Assembly: GCA_002162075.1 (NCBI GenBank)
Contig: CP021423.1
Location: forward strand, 372,001 to 436,000
Reading direction: 5' to 3'
Origin: Armatimonadetes bacterium Uphvl-Ar1
GTDB lineage: Bacteria > Armatimonadota > Fimbriimonadia > Fimbriimonadales > Fimbriimonadaceae
Length of the DNA: 64,000 nucleotides
A program made the translations under genes and the position numbers. Numbering within the stretch: the stretch's first letter is position 1; every line of letters starts with the position of its first letter. Positions 55,761 to 64,000 of this stretch are shown piece after piece. The notes under the pieces are model-generated. The model saw only the letters and a program-made list of their open reading frames with translations. It did no database searches and was not told where the DNA came from.

Positions 55761-57334
55761 TGAATTTGCCGCTATTTGGATCACAGTTGATTGGATTTAA
55801 GACCTCTCGGGACAATGAGGAGTTTATTTATGGAGTCGACCCGACGACGGGGAAGGAGTTACAACCGGGTTTTGCGATTGCGAGTCATGGGGAAGTTGAC
55901 CGAGCGGTTCTGAGGGCGGAAGGAGCTTTTCCGGTTTACTCGAGGATGAGTGGGGCGATGCGGGGGCGGTTCCTGCGGCGTATTGCTGAGGAATTGGAGG
56001 CACTTGGGGATCAGCTGATTGCAAGAGTGATGCAGGAGACAGGGTTGCCCGAGGCGCGAATTTTGGGAGAGCGCGGGAGGACTTGTTCACAGCTGAGGAT
56101 GTTTGCGGAGGTTGCTGAGGACGGGAGTTGGGTGGATGCTCGGATTGATTTGGCTCAGCCAGATCGGTTGCCTTTGCCAAAACCAGATATTCGGCGAATG
56201 CTGGTGGCTTTGGGGCCGGTCGCGGTTTTTGGGGCGAGTAATTTTCCCCTTGCTTTTTCAGTGGCGGGGGGAGATACGGCGAGTGCCTTGGCGGCAGGTT
56301 GCCCGGTGGTGGTGAAGGCTCACCCGAGTCACCCGGGAACAAGTGAACTGGTTGGTCGGGCGATTGTGAAAGCGGCGGTCGGTGAGGGGATGCCGGACGG
56401 GGTGTTTTCGTTGGTTCATGGTGGCGCGGACGTTGGGGAATGGTTGGTTTCTCACCGGGGTGCGAAGGCGGTTGGTTTCACGGGAAGTTTGAAAGCGGGG
56501 CGTGCGTTGGCGGATTTGGCCGCGCAGAGGGCGGAACCGATTCCGGTTTTTTCGGAAATGGGCAGTGTGAATCCGGTGGTGGTTTTGCCGGGGGCGATGG
56601 GGGATTTGGAGGCGTTGGCGTCGGGATATTCGGCATCGCTTTTGATGGGAGTTGGTCAGTTTTGTACGAATCCAGGAGTTTTAATTGGGGTGGAGTCGGA
56701 AGCATTTGACCAATTGGTGGGGAAGATTGCAGAGAGGGTGGCGGCGGCCGAGCCGGGGATCATGCTCAACCAGGGGATTTGTAATGGCTATTTGCAAGGG
56801 GTTTCGGAGCGAGGGAAGCACGAGGCGGTTGACGTCATGGGGATGGCGGCAGCGGCTCCGGGGATGGCGAGCGGGGTGGTTTTTTCGACAAGTGGTCAAG
56901 ATTTTATGGTGGATTCGAGTTTGCAGGCAGAGTTGTTTGGTCCGGCAGCTTTGGTTGTGCGGTGTAGTTCGGCTGAGGAGTTGGTGGAGGTTGTTCGGGA
57001 TTTGGAAGGACAACTCACGGGGACGATTTTGATGGGGGATGGGGATGAGGAGTTGGCGGGAACGGTGACTTCGGCTATGCGGGATCGGGTGGGTCGGGTG
57101 ATTATTAATGGCTATCCGACAGGGGTTGAGGTGTGTGATGCGATGCAGCATGGGGGGCCTTATCCGGCGACGACGGATTCTCGGTTTACGAGTGTTGGTC
57201 GGGCGGCGATTTTGCGTTGGGCGCGTCCGGTGGCTTGGCAGGGGGCTCCGGATTGGGCGTTACCGGAGGAGTTGCGGGATGGGAACCCTCGTGGGATTTG
57301 GCGTCGGGTGGATTCGGTTTTAGGTCGGGAGTAA
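55757..57334 (+). CDS. 2-ketoglutarate semialdehyde (2,5-dioxovalerate) dehydrogenase
   Basis: A 525-aa aldehyde dehydrogenase: 'VFGASNFPLAFSVAGGDTASALAAGCPVVVKAHPSHPGTSE' (the NADP-type KGSADH signature), 'VGFTGSLKAGRAL', general base Glu in 'PVFSEMGSVNPV' and nucleophile Cys in 'GVGQFCTNPGV'. The family oxidises 2-ketoglutarate semialdehyde to 2-ketoglutarate, the final step of hydroxyproline breakdown. ATG overlaps the dehydrogenase stop (ATGA). Confidence 0.92.
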   Translation: MMNLPLFGSQLIGFKTSRDNEEFIYGVDPTTGKELQPGFAIASHGEVDRAVLRAEGAFPVYSRMSGAMRGRFLRRIAEELEALGDQLIARVMQETGLPEARILGERGRTCSQLRMFAEVAEDGSWVDARIDLAQPDRLPLPKPDIRRMLVALGPVAVFGASNFPLAFSVAGGDTASALAAGCPVVVKAHPSHPGTSELVGRAIVKAAVGEGMPDGVFSLVHGGADVGEWLVSHRGAKAVGFTGSLKAGRALADLAAQRAEPIPVFSEMGSVNPVVVLPGAMGDLEALASGYSASLLMGVGQFCTNPGVLIGVESEAFDQLVGKIAERVAAAEPGIMLNQGICNGYLQGVSERGKHEAVDVMGMAAAAPGMASGVVFSTSGQDFMVDSSLQAELFGPAALVVRCSSAEELVEVVRDLEGQLTGTILMGDGDEELAGTVTSAMRDRVGRVIINGYPTGVEVCDAMQHGGPYPATTDSRFTSVGRAAILRWARPVAWQGAPDWALPEELRDGNPRGIWRRVDSVLGRE

Positions 57335-57336
57335 TT

Positions 57337-57878
57337 TTGGACGAAACGCGCGACTTGATCGAGATATTTTTCAATGACGAAGAGAGTAGTGTCGTACGGA
57401 ATCAAGCTCTGCACCGACTTCAGCTAATCGGTGACGAATCCATTGGTTTGGAACTTCTTGAGAGGGCAGAGGGGTTTGCCGATTGCGATAAAGACATTGT
57501 CGTTTTTAGCTTGCGCCAATGCGGCAATGAAGAGTGTTCGGACAAGCTCCTAGAATGGTTGGAGAAGTCGACCGATACTGAATTGACCACTGCGATTTGC
57601 GAGGTGTTAGGTCATATTGGCAAAGTAGAAGCAGTCTTACCTTTGCTGCGCCTATTGGATGATGCCCGAGCTGATGTTGTTTTTGGGCGTCCACTGGCCT
57701 AGAGATGCTCCTGTGGCGATTTCATGATGACAAGATCCGAGAGCGGGGCCCTGACCTCCTTAAGAACGTTGATGCAGACTGGCATGATTGTGTAGTCCGT
57801 CTTTTGAAATCATGCCACTATGATTTTTGTGAAGTTGCTTACGATGATCCTTCTGTTTACGAAAACACAGATGACTAG
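57337..57878 (+). pseudogene. HEAT-like repeat protein, frame broken at 57680-57684
   Basis: From TTG 57337 the sequence shows helical repeats of the HEAT/PBS-lyase type ('NQALHRLQLIGDESIGLELLERA', 'TDTELTTAICEVLGHIGKVEAVLPLLRLLDD'). The frame stops at 57702, but adding one T in the T5 run at 57680-57684 continues as 'FWASTGLEMLLWRFHDDKIRERGPDLLKNVDADWHDCVVRLLKSC' to a stop at 57878. About 180 aa when joined. Such repeats serve protein-protein contacts; the partner is unknown. Confidence 0.55.
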
Positions 57879-57920
57879 AGTAAGTTGACTCCGTTGGGAT
57901 TTGTTAGAAAACAGACTGGA

Positions 57921-57938
57921 TTCCCGCCTGCGCGGGAA
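57921..57938. repeat. REP-like palindrome
   Basis: TTCCCGC/GCGGGAA with a 4-base centre, in the context GATTCCCGCCTGCGCGGGAA, a dispersed palindromic unit common in bacterial intergenic DNA. It lies between the HEAT-like gene and the convergent GT9 gene and may act as a terminator. Confidence 0.6.
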
Positions 57939-57946
57939 AGACGAAA

Positions 57947-58879
57947 CTAGGGGTTAGCGATCATTGCAAGCATTTCGTCAACGTGGGGTTGGAATTCGGC
58001 CCAAGTGAGGCGATCCATTTGGGAGCCAGGGGCGACGATGGTTTTGTGTGGGGGTTCGTGGTGTCCCCAGCGGAGGTGGGGGGTGGGGCCGAAGGCGATG
58101 AGGGCGGGAGTGCCGCAGGCGACGGAGAGGTGGCTGAGCCCGCCATCGGGGGTGATGAGGAGATTGAGGGAGTGGAGAACGCCCGCCATTTCGGAGAGTT
58201 TGAACTTGGCAACGAGGTCTACGACGGGTTCTTTGGCGAGGGGTTTGCAGTAGATCTCATCGCCGGGGCCACCGAGCATGGCGACTCTATATCCTTGTTC
58301 AACCAAGTGGTGGATCGTTCGGCGAAGGGTTTCGGTGGGGATGAGTTTTTGGGGCCAAGTTCCGCCGGGGACGATCCCGATTGTTGCGCCTTGGAGCGCA
58401 GCTTGGGCTTTGGCGATTGAATCAGGCGATGCGGGGAGGGTGGCGGTTTTATCGGTGGTGAGATTGACGAGTTGGGCGAAGGCATCCATGCGCTCGAATT
58501 CTGGCATGTTGGGGGAATAGGGGAGTTTGTGGGTGAGGAGGAATCCTCGGCCTTCGGTGCATTCGCCTACACGCTGGGGGATTTTGGCGAGTTTGGCGAG
58601 GAGGGCGGAGCGGAAGGAAGGGCGGAGGATGAAGCAGGTTTGGAAGTTTTGGGATTGGAGTTCTTTTGCGCGTTTGAGGATTTCGCCGAGGGTTTTGGGG
58701 GCTTGGGGGTCGGTGAATGTGATTTGACCTTCGAGTTCTTGGAAGAGAAATCGGTAGGGTTCTCCGGCGTTGCTGTGAAGGTCGTAGTTGGCGGCGAGGG
58801 TGCGGTGGAGGGGAATGCTCAGGATGGTGTCGCCGAGACGGGCGGGGTGAGTGATGAGCAGGGCCTTGGGTTTGGACAT
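57947..58879 (-). CDS. Glycosyltransferase family 9 (heptosyltransferase-like)
   Basis: A 310-aa GT9 protein: N-terminal 'ALLITHPARLGDTILSIPLHRTLA', 'TIGIVPGGTWPQKLIPTETLRRTIHHL' and the donor-binding 'LNLLITPDGGLSHLSVACGTPALIAFGPT'. The family transfers ADP-heptose or related sugars to the lipopolysaccharide core. The full sugar-binding signature is present. It is a single gene, with no other LPS core genes beside it. Confidence 0.88.
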   Translation of the reverse strand: MSKPKALLITHPARLGDTILSIPLHRTLAANYDLHSNAGEPYRFLFQELEGQITFTDPQAPKTLGEILKRAKELQSQNFQTCFILRPSFRSALLAKLAKIPQRVGECTEGRGFLLTHKLPYSPNMPEFERMDAFAQLVNLTTDKTATLPASPDSIAKAQAALQGATIGIVPGGTWPQKLIPTETLRRTIHHLVEQGYRVAMLGGPGDEIYCKPLAKEPVVDLVAKFKLSEMAGVLHSLNLLITPDGGLSHLSVACGTPALIAFGPTPHLRWGHHEPPHKTIVAPGSQMDRLTWAEFQPHVDEMLAMIANP

Positions 58880-58944
58880 GGGCGGGAATTGAGAATAGAT
58901 AATTTACCTGGGTCTTGGACAGTGTTTTGGAAAACCTCACCCGA

Positions 58945-58972
58945 CCCCCTCTCCACTTACGCGGAGAGGGGG
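58945..58972. repeat. GC-rich hairpin repeat (CTCTCC type)
   Basis: A 10-bp stem CCCCCTCTCC/GGAGAGGGGG with loop ACTTACGC, followed by a second small inverted pair CTCTGC/GCAGAG. Its text belongs to the widespread CCCTCTCC dispersed family, also glimpsed inside the primase gene (45884-45911) and near 43791. It stands between the GT9 start and prpC end. Confidence 0.55.
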
Positions 58973-59008
58973 AACTCTGCTCACGCAGAGAAGGGATTTT
59001 TCGGGAGG

Positions 59009-60157
59009 TTAGCCGCGAGTTTCGATTGCGGGGTATTCGAGACCGAGTTCGCCGGTGTAGATGCAGCTGGGTCGGATGAGTCGGTTGTCATCGAGTTGTT
59101 CGATGGCGTGGGCTGACCAGCCGGTGACGCGGGCGATGACGAAGATTGGGGTGTAGAGTTCGATGGGGATACCGAGGAGGTAGAAGGCGTAAGCGGCCGG
59201 GAAGTCTACGTTGGGGTAGATGTTTTTTTCCTCGCGCATGATCTTCTCCATGATGTCGGCGATGTCGCCCCAGTTGGTGTTGCCCTTTCGGCGACCGATT
59301 TCCTTGGCAACTTCCGTGAGATAAATTGCGCGTCCGTCACCGACTTTGTATTCGCGGTGTCCGAAGCCCATAATTTTCTTTTTGGTTGCGAGGGCATCGC
59401 GGAGCCACGCTTCGGCTTTATCGGGGGAACCGATTTCCATGAGCATGGCCATGGCTTCTTCGTTGGCACCACCGTGGAGGGGGCCTTTGAGGGTTCCGAT
59501 TCCGGTGACGATTCCGCTGTAGAGATCGCTCAGGGTTGCGACGCAGACTCGGCAGGCAAATGTGGAAGCGTTGTAGGTGTGCTCAGCGTATAGGGTGAGC
59601 GCGGCATCCATGACGAGAACGGTGTATTCGTCTTGCTCTTCGCCGTGGAGCATGTAGAGGAAATTGGCGGCGGTTTTGAGTCCGGCTTTGGGAGCAATCG
59701 GGTCTTTTCCGTTGGCAATGCGGTAGGCAGCGGTTGCGATGGTTGCGGCTTTGGCAGTGATGCGGATCGCTTTTCGGACGTTGGCCTCGTGATCGGTGGG
59801 GTCTTCTTGGTTGTAGTCGGGGTCGAATCCGGAGAGGACGCTGTAGCCAACTTTGAGCATGTCCATTTGATGGGTGCCGGGGGCACATGCGCGGAGGGCA
59901 TCGATTACCTGGCTCGGAACGGCTCGCTCAGCGTCGAGTTGGGCGTTGAATTCGTCGAGTTCGGATTGGGTGGGTAGCTTGCCTTTGATGAGCAGGTAGG
60001 CGGTTTCTTCGAAGGATCCTTTGGACGCGAGATCGTGGACGTTGTAGCCACGGTATTCGAGCCGTGATTCTTCGACGGTGATCTTGGAGACGGAGGTGAG
60101 GCCGCCGATGACGCCTTGTAGGCCGGGGCTGTAGTCGGGGTAGGTGGTTGCGCTCAT
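59009..60157 (-). CDS. prpC: 2-methylcitrate synthase / citrate synthase
   Basis: A 382-aa citrate synthase-family protein: 'LKGPLHGGANEEAMAMLMEIG' (catalytic His), 'MGFGHREYKVGDGRA' (second His) and 'VIARVTGWSAHAIEQ' with the Asp region later. Length and the 'PGLQGVIGGLTSVSKI' N-terminus are of the short type shared by PrpC and some citrate synthases. A PrpB gene follows upstream on the same strand, which favours the methylcitrate cycle: condensing propionyl-CoA and oxaloacetate. Dual use as citrate synthase is possible. Confidence 0.85.
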   Translation of the reverse strand: MSATTYPDYSPGLQGVIGGLTSVSKITVEESRLEYRGYNVHDLASKGSFEETAYLLIKGKLPTQSELDEFNAQLDAERAVPSQVIDALRACAPGTHQMDMLKVGYSVLSGFDPDYNQEDPTDHEANVRKAIRITAKAATIATAAYRIANGKDPIAPKAGLKTAANFLYMLHGEEQDEYTVLVMDAALTLYAEHTYNASTFACRVCVATLSDLYSGIVTGIGTLKGPLHGGANEEAMAMLMEIGSPDKAEAWLRDALATKKKIMGFGHREYKVGDGRAIYLTEVAKEIGRRKGNTNWGDIADIMEKIMREEKNIYPNVDFPAAYAFYLLGIPIELYTPIFVIARVTGWSAHAIEQLDDNRLIRPSCIYTGELGLEYPAIETRG

Positions 60158-60320
60158 AGTGCTGTCTTAAATTCTCTTGTGTCTACGGGGACGGGAGTTG
60201 CGCCTTCGGCCTTCCTTGACCAGGTTGGGCACCTTTGCCCCTCTTGGGGTTTCACGCCCTTGATTTGTGGGAGTTTACCTATGGTCTTTTTTGGCTTTGG
60301 GGTTGTTCGGGACTGGTCTG

Positions 60321-61205
60321 TTATTGCTTAGAGTAGGCGATGTCTTTGGCGGTGAATTCGGGGTAGTCGATGGTGTCGTAGAGTTCTTGCCGGGTTCGCA
60401 TTTTGTCAATCCAGTCGGCTTGAGTGCCGGTGGAAAGGAGATCGGCATAGAATTCCTCGACCGCTTTGAGCATGACGCGGAGTGCGGTGACCGGGAAGAT
60501 GACCATTTGGTAGCCGAGGTTGTTGAATTGGTCAGCGGTGATGAGGGGGGTTTTGCCGAATTCCGTCATGTTAGCGAGGAGGGGGATTCCGGGGAGGGCG
60601 GCGCGGAATTGTTCGAATTCGGCTTCTGATTGAAGACCTTCGGGGAAAACGGCATCGGCTCCGGCTTGGACATAGGCTTTGGCGCGGTTGATGGCTTCTT
60701 CGATGCCGTGAGTGCTTCGGGCGTCGGTGCGAGCGATGATGAGGAATGATGGGTCAGATTTATGGTCTGTGGCGGCGCGGATTTTGGCTTCCATTTGGGT
60801 GGTTTCGATCACTTCCTTGCCGTCGAGATGGCCGCATCGTTTTGGGGAGACTTGGTCTTCGAGGTGGATTCCGGCGAGGCCAGCGCGTTCCATTTCGATG
60901 ACGGTTCGGGCGACGTTCCAGACGTCTCCGAATCCGGTGTCGGCGTCGCAGATGATGGGGACGGGGGCGACTTGACAGGCGCGGGCAGCGGTGGAGGCCA
61001 TTTCTTCCGGGGTGATGACGGCGATGTCGGGGAGACCGGTGAGGTTATTGGTGATGGCTCCTCCGCTGAGGTAGATCGCTTGGGCGCCTTGTTTGTGAGC
61101 GGCGAGGGCGGTGAGGGCACTGAACGCTCCGGGCATGACGACGATTTGGTTTTGCCAGAGGTCGCGGAGTTGTTTTCCGGGGGACTTGAGGGGAGGGTGG
61201 AGCAT
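60321..61205 (-). CDS. prpB: Methylisocitrate lyase
   Basis: A 294-aa isocitrate lyase/PEP mutase-family enzyme: 'VVMPGAFSALTALAAHKQGAQAIYLSGG', 'PIICDADTGFGD' (Mg site) and the catalytic 'EDQVSPKRCGHLDGKEVI' loop. It splits 2-methylisocitrate into pyruvate and succinate. It is transcribed toward prpC with a 160-bp gap. The dehydratase PrpD is not in the window, so it must be elsewhere or replaced by an aconitase. Confidence 0.92.
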   Translation of the reverse strand: MLHPPLKSPGKQLRDLWQNQIVVMPGAFSALTALAAHKQGAQAIYLSGGAITNNLTGLPDIAVITPEEMASTAARACQVAPVPIICDADTGFGDVWNVARTVIEMERAGLAGIHLEDQVSPKRCGHLDGKEVIETTQMEAKIRAATDHKSDPSFLIIARTDARSTHGIEEAINRAKAYVQAGADAVFPEGLQSEAEFEQFRAALPGIPLLANMTEFGKTPLITADQFNNLGYQMVIFPVTALRVMLKAVEEFYADLLSTGTQADWIDKMRTRQELYDTIDYPEFTAKDIAYSKQ

Positions 61206-61304
61206 GGGTGGGAGGTTACCTGGACGAAGATTCGGATTCTAATACGCCTTCACTGGGGAAAATACGAGTAGCGGAAATGGCGGGCCAGTAGTTATACTAG
61301 ACGT

Positions 61305-62744
61305 GTGGATGCTATTTCGATCTTGGTGGGCGCGGTTGTTGGTTTGATTGTGGGTGCGGTTGGGGTTTGGTTGATGTTGAAGGGGCGGGAAGGAGTGCTG
61401 AATTCTGAGCTTTCATTTGAGCGGGAGAAGGTGATGGGGCTCACGGCGGATCGTTCACGGGCGGAGGCGGAGGCAACGAGTCGCGGGGATCGGGTGGTTG
61501 AACTTGAGGACAAGTTGGCGGGGGTTGAGGGGGATTATCGGAGCTTGCAGGATCGGTTCCATGAGTTGGATGTTCGGTTTGGGAAGATTGTCAGCGAGAC
61601 GGATGAGCGTGACCGGGCACATTTGCGTGAAGTTCAGAAGTTGGAGGAGATGGAAACTAAGCTCAAGGAGACGTTTGAGAACCTGAGCAATAAGGCGCTG
61701 ACGGAGAGCCGCGAGGAGTTTATTAAGCAGTCGAAGCAAGTGTTGGAGCGGTACCGGGAGGCGGACGATGAATTGGCGAAAACCAAGCGGGCGGAAATTG
61801 AGAAGATTTTGATGCCCGTTCAGGGTGAATTGAAAAAGTTGGAGGAGTTCAACCGGGCGATTGAGGATCGGCGGTTGGCGGAGAATGCATCTTTGAAAAA
61901 TCAGCTGGTGGACCTTACCAGAGGGACTGGGAAGTTGATTTCGGCGTTGCAGGGGAGTGGCAGTGCGGGGAAATGGGGCGAAGTTCAGCTGAAGCGGATT
62001 GTAGAACTTGCGGGGATGCAGGACAAAGTGGATTACGATGTGCAGGTTTCGCTTGCCGGCAGTGACGGGGCGCTGAGACCAGATATGCAAGTTTATTTGC
62101 CGGGGGGGCGGACGATGATCATTGACTCGAAGGTGCCGATCCAGGATTTGGATGAGATAGAGGCGGCGGATGAGGACGGTCGGAAGTTTTTGGCGCAGGG
62201 GATTGCGGCGAAGGTGATGGATTACGCGAAGGGGTTGAATCGGCGGGACTATTCGAAATTGGAAAGCGCGCCGGATTTTGTTGTGATGTTCATTGCGAGT
62301 GAATCGGCTTTCCGGATGGCGGTGGAGGGGCGGCCGGGTTTGATTGAGGACGTGATGCACTTGAATGTTGTCGTGGCTTCACCTTCGACACTTTTGCCAA
62401 TGCTCAAGGCGGTGAATTACGGCTGGCGGCAGGAGAATTTGGCGAAAGAGGCGCGGAACATTCAGCAGTGGGGGAAAGATTTGTATGATGCTTTGGTTGT
62501 AATGAAGGGGCATTACGATGACTTGGGGCGGAAGATTAATGCAGTGGGGTCTAGTTACAACAAGTTTGGCGGTTCGCTTGACCGGACGGTTATTCCGAAG
62601 GCGCGAAAGATGGCGGAAGCGGGTTTGCCGGTTAAGGATGGTGAGATTTTGGATACGGCGGTGGTGGAGTTTTCGGAGCGGGAACTTCGGGCGGGGGATT
62701 TTGTGGCGATACCGGAGAGTGGGGAGCAATTGAGTCTGGAGTAA
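61305..62744 (+). CDS. rmuC: DNA recombination protein RmuC
   Basis: A 479-aa protein with an N-terminal membrane helix ('ISILVGAVVGLIVGAVGVWLML'), a coiled coil (about 30-185) and the RmuC nuclease-like domain ('GSGSAGKWGEVQLKRIVELAGM', 'RPDMQVYLPGGRTMIIDSKVPI' with DSK, 'YAKGLNRRDY', 'PDFVVMFIASESAF'). It is thought to limit recombination at inverted repeats. Start GTG 61305. It is divergent from prpB with a 100-bp shared promoter region. Confidence 0.93.
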   Translation: MDAISILVGAVVGLIVGAVGVWLMLKGREGVLNSELSFEREKVMGLTADRSRAEAEATSRGDRVVELEDKLAGVEGDYRSLQDRFHELDVRFGKIVSETDERDRAHLREVQKLEEMETKLKETFENLSNKALTESREEFIKQSKQVLERYREADDELAKTKRAEIEKILMPVQGELKKLEEFNRAIEDRRLAENASLKNQLVDLTRGTGKLISALQGSGSAGKWGEVQLKRIVELAGMQDKVDYDVQVSLAGSDGALRPDMQVYLPGGRTMIIDSKVPIQDLDEIEAADEDGRKFLAQGIAAKVMDYAKGLNRRDYSKLESAPDFVVMFIASESAFRMAVEGRPGLIEDVMHLNVVVASPSTLLPMLKAVNYGWRQENLAKEARNIQQWGKDLYDALVVMKGHYDDLGRKINAVGSSYNKFGGSLDRTVIPKARKMAEAGLPVKDGEILDTAVVEFSERELRAGDFVAIPESGEQLSLE

Positions 62745-62784
62745 TTCTTCATTGCTCCGTGTTCGGTAGTAGACTGGCGGGGCG

Positions 62785-64000
62785 ATGGTGAGTGGTGGAT
62801 ATCGGCCGACGTTCGGTTTCAATTTGGGGATGTCGGCGTATTGGTTCGCGAGTAGTTATAAGTGGTTTATTCTCCTCTTCATTTTGATACCAGACAAGGT
62901 CTCGCAAATTGTTCCAGGCGGAGAGAAGGGGACGACCTGGGGGTTGATTTTGGGGACGGGGGCGGTTTGGGCGTTGTTTGGTCCGGCGATTTTTGGTCGG
63001 ATGTATGAATTGAGCGGGGGGTGGCTCCGGAACCGTGGGCCTTGGATAGGATTGGGCTCGGCACTGACGGCAGTGGCGGTATTTGTGGTTTTTGGGGCGG
63101 AATCGGTATGGATGATTGCGGTCGGTTACTTTTTGCTTCAAGTGAGTGATGATTTGGGGACGGGGCCTTATGCGGGGATGGTGGCGGATACGGTTCCGGC
63201 GGAGCACCGAGGATTTGCAAGTTCAGTTTTGGGAGGATTTAAGCTGTTTGGTCAGATCGCCTCTGCGATAGCGGCGTTGATTTTGGGGCGAGTTGAGTTG
63301 ATTTTTGCGGGGATTGCTTTGGTGAATGTCCTGTGTGCGGCCTGGACGATCTGGACGATTCGGGACTTGCCGAATGCGGAGCGGATAACGGAGACACGCG
63401 GATTTGTAGCTGATTATGTGACTCCATTTAAGAGTTATGATTTCCGGGCAGTTTGGTTCAATCGATTTATCGTTGCATTTGCCTATGGGTGCGTGACGGG
63501 GTATGCGCTTTACTTTTTACAGGATATGCTTTTGGTCTATCGTTTGTTTACGATTGAGTTAGGGGGGCCGAGCATGGCGGCGCAGGTTTTGGCTTTGACA
63601 ATCAGTTTTGCGGGGATTTTGGGGGCGGTAATGAGTGCGCGGGTGGCGGACAAAACCGGTCGGAAGCCACTTTTGATATTGTCAGCGGGGGTTTTGGCGA
63701 CGGCTTTATTTCCGGTGGCGTTTTTGCGCGACTTTACGCCGATCTGGGGATGTGTGTTTTTGTTTGGGATTGGGCTGGGGATTTATCAGAGTAGTGATTG
63801 GGCGGTGGCGAGTGATGTTTTGCCGAATCCAGATCGAGCGGCGACAGAGATGGGGGCTTGGCAGAGTTCGGAGACTTCGGTTCAGATTTTGGTGGGATTG
63901 GTGATGGGTCCGGTGATTGATGGGTTGAACCGGGTGGGTATGGGCTACGGATATATGGCAATGGTGTTTGTGGCGTGTTCGTTGTTTTTGATTTCGATGG
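62785..64000 (+). CDS. MFS transporter (cut by window edge)
   Basis: The frame opens at ATG 62785 (GTG 62788 next) and runs off the right edge without a stop: more than 400 residues with about eleven hydrophobic helices. The loop between helices 2 and 3 reads 'FGRMYELSGGWLRNRGPW' and after helix 6 'ARVADKTGRKPLLILSAG', the MFS motif A pair; 'YAGMVADTVPAEHRGFASSVLGGFKLFGQ' resembles the PAxxRG motif of sugar-type carriers. Substrate unknown. It follows rmuC by 40 bases. Confidence 0.85.
   Translation, partial: MVSGGYRPTFGFNLGMSAYWFASSYKWFILLFILIPDKVSQIVPGGEKGTTWGLILGTGAVWALFGPAIFGRMYELSGGWLRNRGPWIGLGSALTAVAVFVVFGAESVWMIAVGYFLLQVSDDLGTGPYAGMVADTVPAEHRGFASSVLGGFKLFGQIASAIAALILGRVELIFAGIALVNVLCAAWTIWTIRDLPNAERITETRGFVADYVTPFKSYDFRAVWFNRFIVAFAYGCVTGYALYFLQDMLLVYRLFTIELGGPSMAAQVLALTISFAGILGAVMSARVADKTGRKPLLILSAGVLATALFPVAFLRDFTPIWGCVFLFGIGLGIYQSSDWAVASDVLPNPDRAATEMGAWQSSETSVQILVGLVMGPVIDGLNRVGMGYGYMAMVFVACSLFLISM

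Overview
The window reads as a bacterial chromosome segment split by a large integrative element. The flanks (about 1-10,350 and 49,808-64,000) hold housekeeping genes with a strongly G-rich coding strand, a PEP-CTERM-type secreted protein and an ordinary central metabolism. Together with the very large winged-helix/ATPase/TPR regulator in the island and the Sec-exported Rhs protein, this style suggests an Armatimonadota (Fimbriimonadia-like) bacterium, but no marker here proves the lineage.

Left flank: a PIF1-type helicase (cut by the window edge), tRNA-Arg(CCG), a TetR regulator divergent from a flavodoxin-fold oxidoreductase with a shared operator, a frame-broken exported protein, then a tight cluster of dCMP deaminase, WecA-like transferase, UDP-GlcNAc 2-epimerase, UppP and Pth (wall and surface-polymer lipid carrier functions), a zinc-ribbon protein and a decayed Rhs toxin tip followed by small membrane proteins.

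Island, 10,350-49,807: bounded by a perfect 62-bp direct repeat that is the 3' part of tRNA-Asn(GTT). An integrase sits just inside the left end and coupled small excisionase-type genes just inside the right end. Short repeats matching TAAACGGC and GTCCACTG, like recombinase arm sites, lie inside both ends. Cargo from left to right: a Sec-exported Rhs locus (companion exported protein, C39-type peptidase, Rhs, displaced Rhs tips each followed by a three-helix membrane protein); an AraC regulator pair and a 969-aa regulator; a tandem pair of HEPN-like proteins; a five-gene overlapping operon of type III restriction-modification, a deoxyribosyltransferase-like protein, a multi-span membrane protein and a RelE-like/UvrD helicase fusion; a broken antirestriction protein and a broken DUF2779-type nuclease; a three-gene overlapping operon DUF2130-OLD-KTSC; and a phage/plasmid-like block (degenerate S24 repressor, primase-helicase, a striking repeat array that looks like a replication origin, a truncated amidase). 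It is a mobile defence and toxin island.

Right flank: two SDR oxidoreductases, a PEP-CTERM protein, a complete four-enzyme trans-4-hydroxyproline catabolic operon, a HEAT-like protein, a GT9 glycosyltransferase, the methylcitrate pair prpC/prpB, rmuC and an MFS transporter cut by the window edge.

A general caution: at least nine genes are broken by an apparent single missing base, mostly in homopolymer runs, including the normally essential pth. One case can be tested against a paralogue inside the window, which has the expected extra G. Most of these are probably sequencing or assembly errors rather than true pseudogenes. By contrast, three island genes carry in-frame nonsense codons with the rest of the frame intact, which looks like genuine decay.
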